From the NCBI RefSeq assembly GCF_001570785.1, contig NZ_BCSI01000001.1:1-64000 (forward strand): DNA of 64,000 nt. The letters run 5' to 3'. Source of the DNA: Dermabacter hominis NBRC 106157. Lineage in GTDB: Bacteria; Actinomycetota; Actinomycetes; Actinomycetales; Dermabacteraceae. Numbering within the stretch: position 1 is the stretch's first letter; the number at the start of each line of letters is the position of its first letter. The translations under genes were made by a program, and so were the position numbers. The notes below the pieces were generated by a model, which was not told the origin of the DNA, did not search any database, and saw nothing but the letters and a program-made list of their open reading frames with translations. Below, piece by piece: positions 1 to 8,432 of this stretch.

Positions 1-240
1 ATCAGCTGCGGCCTTAGCCTGGTCAGCGGCAGCCTGAGCCTCTTCCGCGGTGGGCTGGCCCGTGGTCGTGCCACCTTCGGTAGCGCATGCGTTCGTAGCG
101 GCGAGGGCGGAAGTGCCAACAACGCCGGAGGTGCCGAGGACGGCGCCGACGGCGAGGGCTGCAGCACCACGGCGCCACATGGGGGTAACTGAGGAATCCG
201 CGCGGTGGCTGTTCCGCTTGCGGAAAGCATCGAAGACCAT
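1..240 (-). CDS. Secreted protein, N-terminal part (cut by window edge)
   Basis: Only the first 80 codons lie in the window. The ATG at 240 is preceded by a GGAGAA ribosome-binding site. After a short basic start (about 20 residues) comes a hydrophobic, Ala/Gly/Val-rich segment ending in an ALA-type signal peptidase site near residue 50, so the product is exported. The mature part begins with a Thr/Gly-rich stretch and then an Ala/Gln/Asp-rich helix that looks like the start of a coiled coil. Actinobacterial peptidoglycan hydrolases and surface proteins often have this layout, but no catalytic domain is in view and the family cannot be named. A possible MtrA box lies about 245 bases upstream, which would suit a cell-wall gene. 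Confidence 0.7.
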   Translation of the reverse strand, partial: MVFDAFRKRNSHRADSSVTPMWRRGAAALAVGAVLGTSGVVGTSALAATNACATEGGTTTGQPTAEEAQAAADQAKAAAD

Positions 241-812
241 GAGTTCTCCAACTTTCGTCGTTTGGGGAGTAAACAGATTCGCCACACAACACCGTTGCGG
301 ACGTCCAAAGATGACGCTAGCCGGTTTTGAAACGTTTGTGAAGTGCGTAATTTTCCGCAGGTGAGGGACTGCCCTTCCGGGCGAGTTGGTCAGCGTGGCT
401 GGTTCGCGTGACGCCGTGATGCTCGGAGGGCTGTTCGGGATGCGATGGTAGCTGCCTCCACCAGAAACGGCGCTATAGCAAATGTTACGACATTGTTACG
501 GGTTAGCGGGCGGCGGCGTAGGGCTCGGCCATGACGCTGTCATGCAAAGGTGCAGATCGCAGTGTTGTAGAACGCCCATCATTAGTGTAACGAGAGGTCG
601 GCAAAAATGGTGTGCGGGCTATTGAGTGCGAGAATAGAAAAGCCGAAAACTCATAAAAGAAAGATGGGCATTTACTGTATGTTAACCATTCTAAAAGTTA
701 CTTTGGCGTACAGTTGGACTAGCCGGCGCACCGCGGCATTGCCGCCGGCCAGCTTTGGTAACAAAATCGTTACTGTGACGATGCGCGAAAACGGGACCTT
801 GGTCTGGTCCCG
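241..812. other. Long intergenic region, locally A/T-richer
   Basis: No convincing gene. The reading frame at 607-879 (plus) runs into the antisense of the following oxidoreductase and has no ribosome-binding site. The stretch has several GTTAC/GTAAC words, at 485-489, 496-500, 586-590, 698-702, 758-762 and 769-773. The first two form a direct repeat and the last two an inverted repeat. I see no riboswitch fold I can defend. Confidence 0.5.
483..499 (-). promoter_or_regulatory. MtrA-box-like direct repeat
   Basis: Read on the minus strand this is GTAACA, five bases, GTAACA: a direct repeat with an 11-base period. Actinobacterial MtrA response regulators bind direct repeats of GTNAC-type hexamers upstream of cell-wall hydrolase genes. 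The secreted-protein gene starting at 240 is the downstream gene on that strand. The assignment rests on motif resemblance only. Confidence 0.45.
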
Positions 813-813
813 T
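787..813 (-). terminator. Rho-independent terminator of the flavin oxidoreductase
   Basis: Perfect 8-bp stem (791-798 with 806-813) around a 7-base loop. On the minus strand it is followed by a short T-run. It overlaps the last base of the stop codon of the gene ending at 813. Confidence 0.6.
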
Positions 814-1814
814 CAGTCGAGCCACGCCTCGGCGAGCAGTCGCTGGCTTTCATACCTATCGGCGGGGTTATGGAAGTAGTTGGAGACGATGAACTCGTCG
901 GCATGTGTCTCGTCAGCGATGCGCGTGAGGGTGCTCGCAACGGTGCTCGGGGAGCCCACCGCTCGCACCGCGAGAGCCCCATTCACGCGCTCGAGCACGG
1001 GTGCCGGCAGCAGCGCCGAAATCTCGGCGGGTGGCTGAATAAGCTGGCGCTTACCTCTCCCAAGCGCCGCAAAAGCCTGTTGGAGCGTCGAGAACTGTCG
1101 CTCGGCTTCCTGGTCGGTGGCCGCAACGTACACGTTCACACCCACCATCACCCGCGGCTGCGTCACTTGCGCCGTGGGCGCCTCGGCGTTGAATTCGCGG
1201 CGATACAGCGCGATTGCCTCTTTGTACTGGAACGGGGCGAAGTGACTCGCGACTGCGAACGGCAATCCGAGCCGTGCCGCGAGGCCAGCGCCGGCAAGCG
1301 AACTGCCAAGCACCCACATTGGTACATTCGTCCCCTGCGCAACGTAAGCTCCGATCCGGTAGCGCGAAAGTGTGTCATCGCTCGCCCACGCCTGCATGTC
1401 AGCAACAGCCCGCGCAAAATCCTCTGGTTCGGCGCTCGTGCGGCCAAGGAGCTGCGCCGTGAGCGGGTCGGTGCCCGGTGCGCGGCCGAGGCCCAGGTCG
1501 ATGCGATCTCCGTGGAATTGGGTGAGGGTGCCAAACTGCTCGATGACCTGAAGGGGCGCGTGGTTCGGCAGCATAATCCCGCCGGAGCCCACCCGAATCC
1601 GTGACGTGCGGGACGCCGCGCGGTCAATGAGGAGTGACGTCGCGTTCGAGGCGAGATTCAGGGTGTTGTGGTGCTCGGCGAACCAATACCGTTTATACCC
1701 CTGCTCGTCGGCGAGCTCGACTGCCCTCATCGACGCTTCGATCGCTTCCGCAAAGGACTGCCCCTCGCTCACGCCCACAAGGTCAAGAATTGCCAGGTCG
1801 GGACGCTTAGACAT
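813..1814 (-). CDS. LLM class flavin-dependent oxidoreductase (luciferase-like monooxygenase)
   Basis: 333 residues. The sequence has the bacterial luciferase-like TIM-barrel pattern of the single-component family (YhbW/MsnO8 type): the N-terminal LAILDLVGVSEG, the RYWFAEHHN motif, the GSGGIMLPNHAPL strand, and DLGLGRAPGTDP. Such enzymes use FMN(H2) or F420 to oxidise small substrates; the substrate cannot be told from sequence. I chose the ATG at 1814 because AGGAGA lies seven bases upstream; an upstream in-frame extension of 17 residues has no such site. The gene is monocistronic, divergent from the RNase H gene, and ends at a hairpin terminator. Confidence 0.9.
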   Translation of the reverse strand: MSKRPDLAILDLVGVSEGQSFAEAIEASMRAVELADEQGYKRYWFAEHHNTLNLASNATSLLIDRAASRTSRIRVGSGGIMLPNHAPLQVIEQFGTLTQFHGDRIDLGLGRAPGTDPLTAQLLGRTSAEPEDFARAVADMQAWASDDTLSRYRIGAYVAQGTNVPMWVLGSSLAGAGLAARLGLPFAVASHFAPFQYKEAIALYRREFNAEAPTAQVTQPRVMVGVNVYVAATDQEAERQFSTLQQAFAALGRGKRQLIQPPAEISALLPAPVLERVNGALAVRAVGSPSTVASTLTRIADETHADEFIVSNYFHNPADRYESQRLLAEAWLD

Positions 1815-1932
1815 AAGAAATCTCCTCATACGTGCGCACGATGGGTGCGCGGATCCGTCGGACACTCACAAAACGTCACGCACACGCGTCTCTATTCCGC
1901 GCGCACCCTGCCGCCGGTGTCTGTGAAAAAAT

Positions 1933-2781
1933 ATGGCCATGACGATCACCGCAGCAGCAGACGGCTCCGCACTCGGCAATCCGGGCCCCACCGGCTGGGC
2001 CTGGTACGTGAGCGAAGACTGCTGGAGCGCCGGCGGAAGCGCCCACGGCACGAACAATATTGGCGAGCTCACCGCCGTGCGTGAGCTGCTCAGCCAGAGC
2101 CGCGAGGCCGGCCTCGCGGGCGAAGACCTCGTGGTGCTGTGTGACTCGCAGTACGTCATCAACTCCGTCACGACATGGATGCCCGGGTGGAAGAAGAAGG
2201 GCTGGAAGAAAAAAGACGGTAAGCCCGTGCTGAACGTCGAGCTGATGCAGGCGATCGACCGCGAGATGCAGGGGCGCAGCGTCCGTTTTGAATGGGTCAA
2301 GGGTCACGCGGGCAACGAGATGAACGAGGCCGCCGACGAGCGCGCCCGATCCGCCGCGACCGCCTACCAAAAGGGTACGGCGCCGAACGAGGGGCCTGGC
2401 TTCACGGGCGCCACTAGCGGGGCAGGTGCGGGGCAGGGGGCTGCCCGGCCCGGTGCAGGGGAGGAGGTTCCGACGCCTGCCAGCCTCGAGCGTTCCCTGT
2501 GGCTCGACAGTGCCTCACCGCGTGCGAGCCTCGGCGAGGATCCCCATCTCATCGATACACGCGCGCGCACAATGAACGCCGAGGAGTGGGCGAAGGGCGT
2601 CGAGGCGCTGCGCGGCCGCGGCGTGAGCGTGAGCGGCGATGTCACCGCGCGTGAGATAGGCCCCCACCTCCACCTCGTTGACACCGTCCTCGAGGCCGCC
2701 GGTAGGAAGTTCCGCATCGTGACGGTGCGGGGCGGGAACGAGCTGCGCATCCTCCATCAGCAGTGGAGCGCACTCAGCTGA
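1933..2781 (+). CDS. Ribonuclease HI with C-terminal extension
   Basis: 282 residues, much longer than a stand-alone RNase HI (about 150). Residues 1-145 are the RNase H fold with all acidic catalytic residues visible: ADGSALGNPG, the Glu in GELTAV, CDSQYV, and the Asp in the NEAADERAR segment. It cleaves the RNA strand of RNA-DNA hybrids. A Gly/Ala/Pro-rich linker (about 150-180) leads to a second domain of about 100 residues. This resembles a DUF4440/SnoaL-like fold (Leu-rich start, ending in RILHQQWSAL), but that is a guess. The last eight bases overlap the convergent histidine kinase gene. The ATG at 1939 is an alternative start; neither has a strong ribosome-binding site. Confidence 0.88.
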   Translation: MAMTITAAADGSALGNPGPTGWAWYVSEDCWSAGGSAHGTNNIGELTAVRELLSQSREAGLAGEDLVVLCDSQYVINSVTTWMPGWKKKGWKKKDGKPVLNVELMQAIDREMQGRSVRFEWVKGHAGNEMNEAADERARSAATAYQKGTAPNEGPGFTGATSGAGAGQGAARPGAGEEVPTPASLERSLWLDSASPRASLGEDPHLIDTRARTMNAEEWAKGVEALRGRGVSVSGDVTAREIGPHLHLVDTVLEAAGRKFRIVTVRGGNELRILHQQWSALS

Positions 2782-4285
2782 GCGTCGCTCCCGGCAGCTC
2801 CACGCGGAACGTCGCCCCGCCACCATCGGTCTGATGAATCGAGATCGTGCCGTTGTGATGCTGCATGATCGTCGCCGCGATCGAGAGGCCAAGGCCCGCG
2901 CCGCCGCCCTGCGTCTGCTGGCGTTGGCGCGACTCGTCGGTGCGGAAGAACCGTTCAAAAACCCTTTCGCGAATATCGGCGGGGATACCCTCTCCGTGAT
3001 CGCGCACCTCAATAATGGCCTTCCCCTGGCGGTCCGTGCCGAGCGCCACCTCGACCGGTGACCCCTTCGGCGTGTGCCTGTTCGCGTTACCCACGAGGTT
3101 CACGATGACCTGTCGAAGCGCGGCCTCGTCGCCGAGCACTCCGAGCGGCGGCACCTCCTCGGGCGCGAGCACAGCCCCCGCGAGATCCACGATCGCAACT
3201 TCGCGCGTGGGATCAAGGGCCCGCAAGTCCTGCACGACATCCTTCACGATCCCCGACGCGTCGAGCGGCACGAGGTCGAAGGAGCGCTGCTCGTCGAGCC
3301 GCGCGAGCCTCAAGAGTGATTCGACGAGGGAGCCCATTCGTTTGGCTTCGTCCTCGATGCGCCGCATCGCTTGTGCAACATCCTCTTCGTGCGGCATCGC
3401 CCCCATGCGATACAGCTCGCCGTTGCCGCGAATCGCGGCGAGTGGCGTGCGAAGTTCGTGTGAGGCATCCGCGACGAAACGGCGCATGCGCGACTGGCTC
3501 GCGAGCGCCTCAGCCTGCGACTCGGCCTGCGCCTGAAAACCCTTCTCGAGACGGATCAGCATCTCATTGAGGGCGACGCTCAGTGAATGCACCTCTTGCG
3601 AGGAGTAACTCACGGGAATGCGGGTGCCGAGCGTGCCGGCCGCGACGTTCTTCGCGGCTTTCTCGACATCGCGCAACGGCTCGAGCGCATAGTGGAGCAC
3701 GTACCCGCCGAGCCCCACTCCAACGAGCACAACCATCGTGCCCACGAGCACGATGATGAGCGCCATCTCGTTCATCGTCTTGTCGACGCTGCGAAGTGGA
3801 AGCGCCACGAAAACCGAGGGGCCATCCGGATCATTCGACGCTACCGCGCGCACGCGCCACGACTCGCGGTCGCCCGCGACAAGGGTGAAGGGCTTGCCCT
3901 GCAAGGAAATAACTTCCTCGCGGGTGAGCGGAGGAAACTCGAGAGACAGGTCGCCGTCGGAATCCTGCACCACGCGCTGCAGGACCTCACCCGACTGATC
4001 CTGCCACTCAACTACGTAGTCCACGGGCGTGTACTGCGCATTCGGCGAGCCCATCGTGATGAGCGAAATGTTGCGCCGAGGATTCGCGATGACGCTCGGG
4101 CTCACCGCTGCCGAGAGGTCAGCATCCACTCCTTCGATGAGTGTGCGCTTGAGCAGAAACAGCGAAAGCGCGCCCGTCACGATCGTTCCCGAAACGAGAA
4201 CGAGCGCGATGAGCGCGACAATTCGAGTCCACAGAGAGACTGGGCGCTGGGCCCGCGAAGCGCGGGCCTTCGGAGCTTGAGCCAA
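2774..4285 (-). CDS. Sensor histidine kinase, PhoR-like
   Basis: 503 residues. There are two membrane segments (about 20-46 and 172-200) flanking an extracytoplasmic sensor region, then a HAMP linker, a HisKA dimerisation domain with the phospho-acceptor in ASHELRTPL (His276), and a C-terminal HATPase_c domain with an N-box (NLVGNANRHT) and glycine boxes. It autophosphorylates and passes phosphate to the regulator encoded two bases upstream. The predicted start is a TTG just after that gene's stop; translation is probably coupled, as no good ribosome-binding site is seen. The organisation resembles mycobacterial PhoPR. The signal sensed is unknown. Confidence 0.9.
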   Translation of the reverse strand: MAQAPKARASRAQRPVSLWTRIVALIALVLVSGTIVTGALSLFLLKRTLIEGVDADLSAAVSPSVIANPRRNISLITMGSPNAQYTPVDYVVEWQDQSGEVLQRVVQDSDGDLSLEFPPLTREEVISLQGKPFTLVAGDRESWRVRAVASNDPDGPSVFVALPLRSVDKTMNEMALIIVLVGTMVVLVGVGLGGYVLHYALEPLRDVEKAAKNVAAGTLGTRIPVSYSSQEVHSLSVALNEMLIRLEKGFQAQAESQAEALASQSRMRRFVADASHELRTPLAAIRGNGELYRMGAMPHEEDVAQAMRRIEDEAKRMGSLVESLLRLARLDEQRSFDLVPLDASGIVKDVVQDLRALDPTREVAIVDLAGAVLAPEEVPPLGVLGDEAALRQVIVNLVGNANRHTPKGSPVEVALGTDRQGKAIIEVRDHGEGIPADIRERVFERFFRTDESRQRQQTQGGGAGLGLSIAATIMQHHNGTISIHQTDGGGATFRVELPGATLS

Positions 4286-4287
4286 TG

Positions 4288-5007
4288 TCAGCGCGGATCG
4301 GCCGGACGCAGCACGTAGCCGATGCCCCTCTTCGTGTGGATCATGGGCTCACCAACGACGTCAATCTTGCGGCGCAGATACGAAATGTAGCTCTCGACGA
4401 TGCCTACCTCGCCAGACCAGTCGTAATCCCACACGTGATCGAGGATCTGCGTTTTCGACACCACGCGGCCCGCATTGAGCATGAGGTAGCGCAGCAGCTT
4501 GAATTCGGTCGGGGAGAGGTCGATCGGCGAATCGGCACGCGTAACCTCGTGGGAGTCCTCGTCGAGGCGAAGGTCGCCCACGACGAGCGCGCTTTCGCTC
4601 GGCTCGGCCACACCGACGTGGGTGCGGCGCAGCACCGCGCGAATGCGAGCCACGACCTCCTCGAGGCTGAATGGCTTCGTCACGTAGTCATCGCCGCCAA
4701 CCGTGAGGCCGGCGACCTTGTCCTTCGTTTCGTCACGTGCTGTGAGGAAGAGGATCGGGTAGTGGTGGCCCTTGTCGCGCAGGCGGCGCGTCACCGTGAA
4801 ACCGTCGATGTCCGGAAGCATGACGTCCAGAACGATTAGATCGGGTTCGTTCTCGGTCGCCAGCTTGATGGCTTCGGCACCGTTGGAGGCCGCAAATACC
4901 TCGAAGCCCGCGAAGCGAAGGCTCGTGGCAAGAAGGTCGCGAATGTTCGGTTCATCGTCGACTACGAGAAGGCGTGCCTCGTAGTCCTGCTCCTGCTCCG
5001 TGTTCAT
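4288..5007 (-). CDS. Response regulator, OmpR/PhoP family
   Basis: 239 residues. The receiver domain has the acidic pair in VVDDEP, the phospho-acceptor Asp61 in LDVMLPD, the switch Thr in LTARD and the conserved Lys in TKPFS. The C-terminal winged helix carries LSPTEFKLLRYL and VVESYISYLRRKID, closely like mycobacterial PhoP. It is the partner of the kinase encoded directly downstream and presumably binds DNA as a dimer. It is transcribed from the 5008-5081 gap. Targets cannot be deduced from this window. Confidence 0.92.
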   Translation of the reverse strand: MNTEQEQDYEARLLVVDDEPNIRDLLATSLRFAGFEVFAASNGAEAIKLATENEPDLIVLDVMLPDIDGFTVTRRLRDKGHHYPILFLTARDETKDKVAGLTVGGDDYVTKPFSLEEVVARIRAVLRRTHVGVAEPSESALVVGDLRLDEDSHEVTRADSPIDLSPTEFKLLRYLMLNAGRVVSKTQILDHVWDYDWSGEVGIVESYISYLRRKIDVVGEPMIHTKRGIGYVLRPADPR

Positions 5008-5081
5008 GGGTCAATGGTGTAACCCGAAGGTGAATTTTTGCTGAATATTCCCTGTGACTTTGGAGCGGGTGTGGCGAACCG

Positions 5082-5639
5082 CTACTTCTGGTTGCGGCGG
5101 AGCTTGTGAAGCTCCCAGCGCATCTGAATCATCCGCACCGAACCCGCGAGCGCCATGATGAGCGCCCCCGCGATGGCCGCGAGCAACATCGCCACGCCGA
5201 GCGGAAGGTTGAAGTGCCACGTGAAGTACTCGAACTCGGTTGAGACGTTGTTCTGAATCACGAAGACCAGGAGGAGGATCAGCAAAATCGCGCCGACGAT
5301 GAGCGCGGCCCACACGACAGCCATGCGCGACTTCGGGGCGGGCTGGGTCCCGTGCGGCTCGGCCTGCTGTTCTTGGGTGGCGGTTGACATCGGCTGTTGG
5401 TGCGCCTGCTGGGTGGGGCGAGGGGCCGGTTCAGCCTTTGCGCTGCGGGTGCCCGCAGCGGTGCGAGGTTCTGACGCCTGCCCGGCTCCATCGAGGCTGG
5501 AAGTCTTGGGTGCTGCCTGCGACGAGGGTGCAGCGCCCGCGTTATTCACGCCCGCGCCAGCGGGGTTCGCGCGCGTGACGCCCTCGGCCGTGCTATCGCG
5601 AAAAGAGTCGGAGAAACCGTCGTATTCCTTGGAGTTCAT
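5082..5639 (-). CDS. LapA-domain membrane protein with disordered N-terminus
   Basis: 185 residues. Residues 1-95 are low-complexity (Ala/Gln/Pro/Thr/Gly) and probably cytoplasmic and disordered. Two membrane segments follow (about 107-128 and 148-170), joined by a short loop with the FVIQNNVSTEFEYFTWHFNLPLG pattern typical of the LapA (DUF1049) family. The end is a short basic tail. LapA proteins are small inner-membrane proteins of poorly known role, linked in E. coli to lipopolysaccharide assembly; that role cannot apply directly in a Gram-positive. It may be the first gene of a unit with the two-component pair. Confidence 0.82.
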   Translation of the reverse strand: MNSKEYDGFSDSFRDSTAEGVTRANPAGAGVNNAGAAPSSQAAPKTSSLDGAGQASEPRTAAGTRSAKAEPAPRPTQQAHQQPMSTATQEQQAEPHGTQPAPKSRMAVVWAALIVGAILLILLLVFVIQNNVSTEFEYFTWHFNLPLGVAMLLAAIAGALIMALAGSVRMIQMRWELHKLRRNQK

Positions 5640-5753
5640 ACGTGAAGCCTACCCGCCTCGAGCAAATATTCGGTGACAGGCAACTGACGGAAGGGCGCCG
5701 GATCGTGGGCGTGCAAGCGTCGGACTCTTCCCGGGCCGAAAATGGGGCAACGC

Positions 5754-7427
5754 CTAGACGCTCCCGCCTCTGAGCTCTCGCGCGTCAAGGATCGTGTAAC
5801 CGTAGCCCTGCTCCGCGAGGAACCTTTGCCGGTTCTGTGCAAAGTCCTGATCCTGCGTATCGCGCGTCACGACCGTGTAGAAATGCGCCGCGCGCCCATC
5901 GCGCTTCGGCCGCACGATCCGGCCGAGCCGCTGCGCCTCCTCTTGACGCGAGCCGAAAGCACCGCTCACCTGGATGAGCACGCTCGCCTCTGGAAGATCG
6001 AGCGAGAAGTTCGCGACCTTTGAGACGACGAGAAGGTCGATCTCGCCTTCGCGGAACTGCGTAAAAAGTGATTCGCGCTCCTTGAGAGGAGTGTCGCCCG
6101 TGACGACTGGAGTCGCGAGGCGTTCGGCAAGCTCGTCGAGCTGATCGAGATACTGACCGATCACGAGCGTGCCCTCACCTCGGTGTCGCGCAACGAGCTG
6201 CTCGACGACGGGGACTTTCTCGGGGCTCGTTGCCGCGAGTCTCTGCCGATCCCTCGGCTCCGCCGAGGCGTACACCTTGCGCTCGGAGCTCGACATCGTG
6301 ACGCGCACCTCCGTCATCTCTGCCGGGGCGATCCAGCCCTGCGCCTCGATGAGCTTCCACGGCGCGTCGTAACGCTTGGGGCCGATGAGCGAGAAGACCT
6401 CGCCCTCGCGGCCGTCCTCGCGCACGAGGGTCGCCGTGAGGCCGAGCCGTCGCCGGGCCTGGAGGTCGGCGGTCATACGAAACACGGGGGCCGGAAGGAG
6501 ATGAACCTCGTCGTAAATGATGAGGCCCCAGTCGCGGGCGCTCACGAGTTCGAGATGGGGATGAATACCGCGGCGCTTTGACGTGAGCACCTGGTACGTC
6601 GCGATCGTGACCGGTCGGATCTCCTTCTTCGCGCCGCTGTACTCGCCGATTTCGCCCTCCGTGAGCGACGTGCGCTCGAGGAGCTCGCGGCGCCACTGCC
6701 GGGCGGAAACCGTGTTCGTCACGAGCACGAGGCACGTGCGCTCGAGCGCCGCCATCGCGCCCGCCCCCACGGTCGTCTTGCCCGACCCGCACGGGAGCAC
6801 GACCACGCCGCTGCCGCCCTTCGTGAAGTGCTCAACCGCCTCGCGCTGATACGGGCGAAGCTGCCATGTGCTCGGGGAATTCGTGAGCGCAATCGGATGG
6901 CTCTCGCCGTCCACAAAACCCGCGAGATCCTCGACGGGCCAGCCCAGTTTGAGGAGCTGCTGCTTGAGCGCGCCGCGCTCACTGGGGTGAGCGATCACCG
7001 TCGTGTCATCGATGCGTTCGCCCACGAGCGGCGCGATGCGTTTTGAGCGCAGAACTTCCGTCAGGATCGCCTGATCCTTCGCGAGGAGCACAAGGCCGTG
7101 CGCGGGGGAGTTGTGGAGGCTCAGAACGCCGTAGCGATCCATCGTGTCGGCGACGTCCACGAGCAGCGCGTTGGGAACGGCAAAACGCGAATGCGTGAGG
7201 AGGGCATCGACGACCCATTCCGCATCGAAACCCGCAGCCTTCGCATTCCACAGCCCCAGGTTCGTGAGCCGGTAGGTGTGGATATGCTCGGGCGACTTCT
7301 CGAGCTCCGCGAACGGCGCAATCGCGGCGCGCGCCTGCTCGGCCGAAGGGTGAGCGACCTCGAGGAGGATCGATTTATCCGACTGAACGATGAGAGCGCC
7401 CGAGCCTGGGCCTCCTGCGCTAGACAA
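5754..7427 (-). CDS. XPB-type DNA repair helicase (SF2)
   Basis: 557 residues, the size of bacterial XPB. The N-terminal domain (about 10-180, starting ALIVQSDKSILLEV) is the XPB/Ssl2 type. Helicase domain 1 has the Walker A PCGSGKT (Lys217), the DEVH box in IIYDEVHLLP and GLTATLVRED. Helicase domain 2 ends with motif VI QRLGRIVRPKRDGR. Family members are 3'-to-5' ATP-dependent helicases thought to act in repair. The predicted start is a TTG that overlaps the stop of the preceding gene by eight bases, so translation is likely coupled. A second member of the actinobacterial XPB pair, the helicase-associated protein, is encoded at 9985-12207. Confidence 0.93.
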   Translation of the reverse strand: MSSAGGPGSGALIVQSDKSILLEVAHPSAEQARAAIAPFAELEKSPEHIHTYRLTNLGLWNAKAAGFDAEWVVDALLTHSRFAVPNALLVDVADTMDRYGVLSLHNSPAHGLVLLAKDQAILTEVLRSKRIAPLVGERIDDTTVIAHPSERGALKQQLLKLGWPVEDLAGFVDGESHPIALTNSPSTWQLRPYQREAVEHFTKGGSGVVVLPCGSGKTTVGAGAMAALERTCLVLVTNTVSARQWRRELLERTSLTEGEIGEYSGAKKEIRPVTIATYQVLTSKRRGIHPHLELVSARDWGLIIYDEVHLLPAPVFRMTADLQARRRLGLTATLVREDGREGEVFSLIGPKRYDAPWKLIEAQGWIAPAEMTEVRVTMSSSERKVYASAEPRDRQRLAATSPEKVPVVEQLVARHRGEGTLVIGQYLDQLDELAERLATPVVTGDTPLKERESLFTQFREGEIDLLVVSKVANFSLDLPEASVLIQVSGAFGSRQEEAQRLGRIVRPKRDGRAAHFYTVVTRDTQDQDFAQNRQRFLAEQGYGYTILDARELRGGSV

Positions 7428-8268
7428 CGGGTGCCGGGCGTGTGCCCTCGATACGCGCCACCATCGACATGTAAAAGAGCGCCGTAAACGGCAGTGCCAC
7501 GGGGAGTAGGAGCAGCCCGATGCCCGTGATCGCGAGCGCGAACATCACCGCGAAGGACACGATCGCGGCGAGGATCACGTGTGCGGGCTTCGCAAGCGCT
7601 TTATTCGCTGCATCCTTGAATGCAGTGATGGCCCCCGCGTCGCGCCCCGCGGAAAGATACGGCGCGAGCGAGAAGAAAAACATGCAGGCCAGCGGGCCTA
7701 TGAGGGGAATGATGATCGCGACGGTTGAGAGGACCCCGTAGAGAATGTAGGTGAGGAACGTCCTCCAGTGGAACATTCCGCTGCCGACCGTAGGCTGCTC
7801 GCCCCTCGCGGTGAGGCCGGCTGCTCTGTACGACCCGCTCATCCACGCGGCCAGCGGGAGTTGAATCAGGAACATGACGATGAAGACGACGATCACGAAA
7901 ACGAACACCGCGACAGCCGCCGCGCTATCGTTATTGCCAGTTTTAGCGCTATTGGCGAGTGCGATGATCGACGCGAAATAGCCCACAAAGAAAATGGCCA
8001 GCAAGCCCGCGTACACGACTGCCCAGATGATGCCTGGAACAACGAGCGCGACAAAGTTCTTGGAGAGCGCCTGCCACGCCCACGAGAACGATTTCGAGAT
8101 GTCGTTGCCGACGTCGGTACCGGGTGCGGGGCCATCGTACGCGCCGCCCGGGGCATATCCCACATTCGGCTGCTGCCCCTGAGGTGAGTACTGGGGTTGT
8201 TGGTACTGCTGCTGGTTCGTTGATGGGTTACTGAACGTCCCAGGAGATGGGGTGTACGGATCCGTCAT
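7420..8268 (-). CDS. Polytopic membrane protein of unknown function
   Basis: 282 residues. The N-terminus (about 1-55) is rich in Gln, Pro, Tyr and Gly. The rest holds about six membrane segments with short loops and a SFSWAWQALSKNFVALVVPG start, a pattern seen in DUF975/DUF4013-like actinobacterial membrane proteins. No catalytic motif is visible. The ATG at 8268 follows an AGGAAC ribosome-binding site. Its stop codon lies inside the start of the XPB gene, so the two form a transcriptional unit, but no functional link is evident. Confidence 0.75.
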   Translation of the reverse strand: MTDPYTPSPGTFSNPSTNQQQYQQPQYSPQGQQPNVGYAPGGAYDGPAPGTDVGNDISKSFSWAWQALSKNFVALVVPGIIWAVVYAGLLAIFFVGYFASIIALANSAKTGNNDSAAAVAVFVFVIVVFIVMFLIQLPLAAWMSGSYRAAGLTARGEQPTVGSGMFHWRTFLTYILYGVLSTVAIIIPLIGPLACMFFFSLAPYLSAGRDAGAITAFKDAANKALAKPAHVILAAIVSFAVMFALAITGIGLLLLPVALPFTALFYMSMVARIEGTRPAPVV

Positions 8269-8432
8269 GCTCTTGTTCCTCTGGTCGGCTTATGGCACCC
8301 CGATGCTAAGACCGGGACCGTCGGCCCCCATTATTGCGTATCGGGGCTGTACACAGCACAGGCTTTTAGACTGTTCGTGAACGAGCGCCACCTTGCGCCA
8401 CAGTCCCATAACACCGAAGGAGCCGCACGAGC

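Noticed and set aside
241-480. Possible c-di-AMP (ydaO) riboswitch before the secreted protein gene
   Set aside because: Fragments such as CAGCTACC and CCCGAAC occur on the minus strand, but not in the order or spacing of the aptamer.
607-879. 90-codon frame on the plus strand in the first intergenic region
   Set aside because: No ribosome-binding site, no recognisable domain, and it overlaps the 3' end of the antisense oxidoreductase gene and its terminator.
2774-5007. MtrAB as the identity of the two-component pair
   Set aside because: The regulator resembles mycobacterial PhoP much more closely than MtrA in the receiver and winged-helix motifs, and no lpqB follows.
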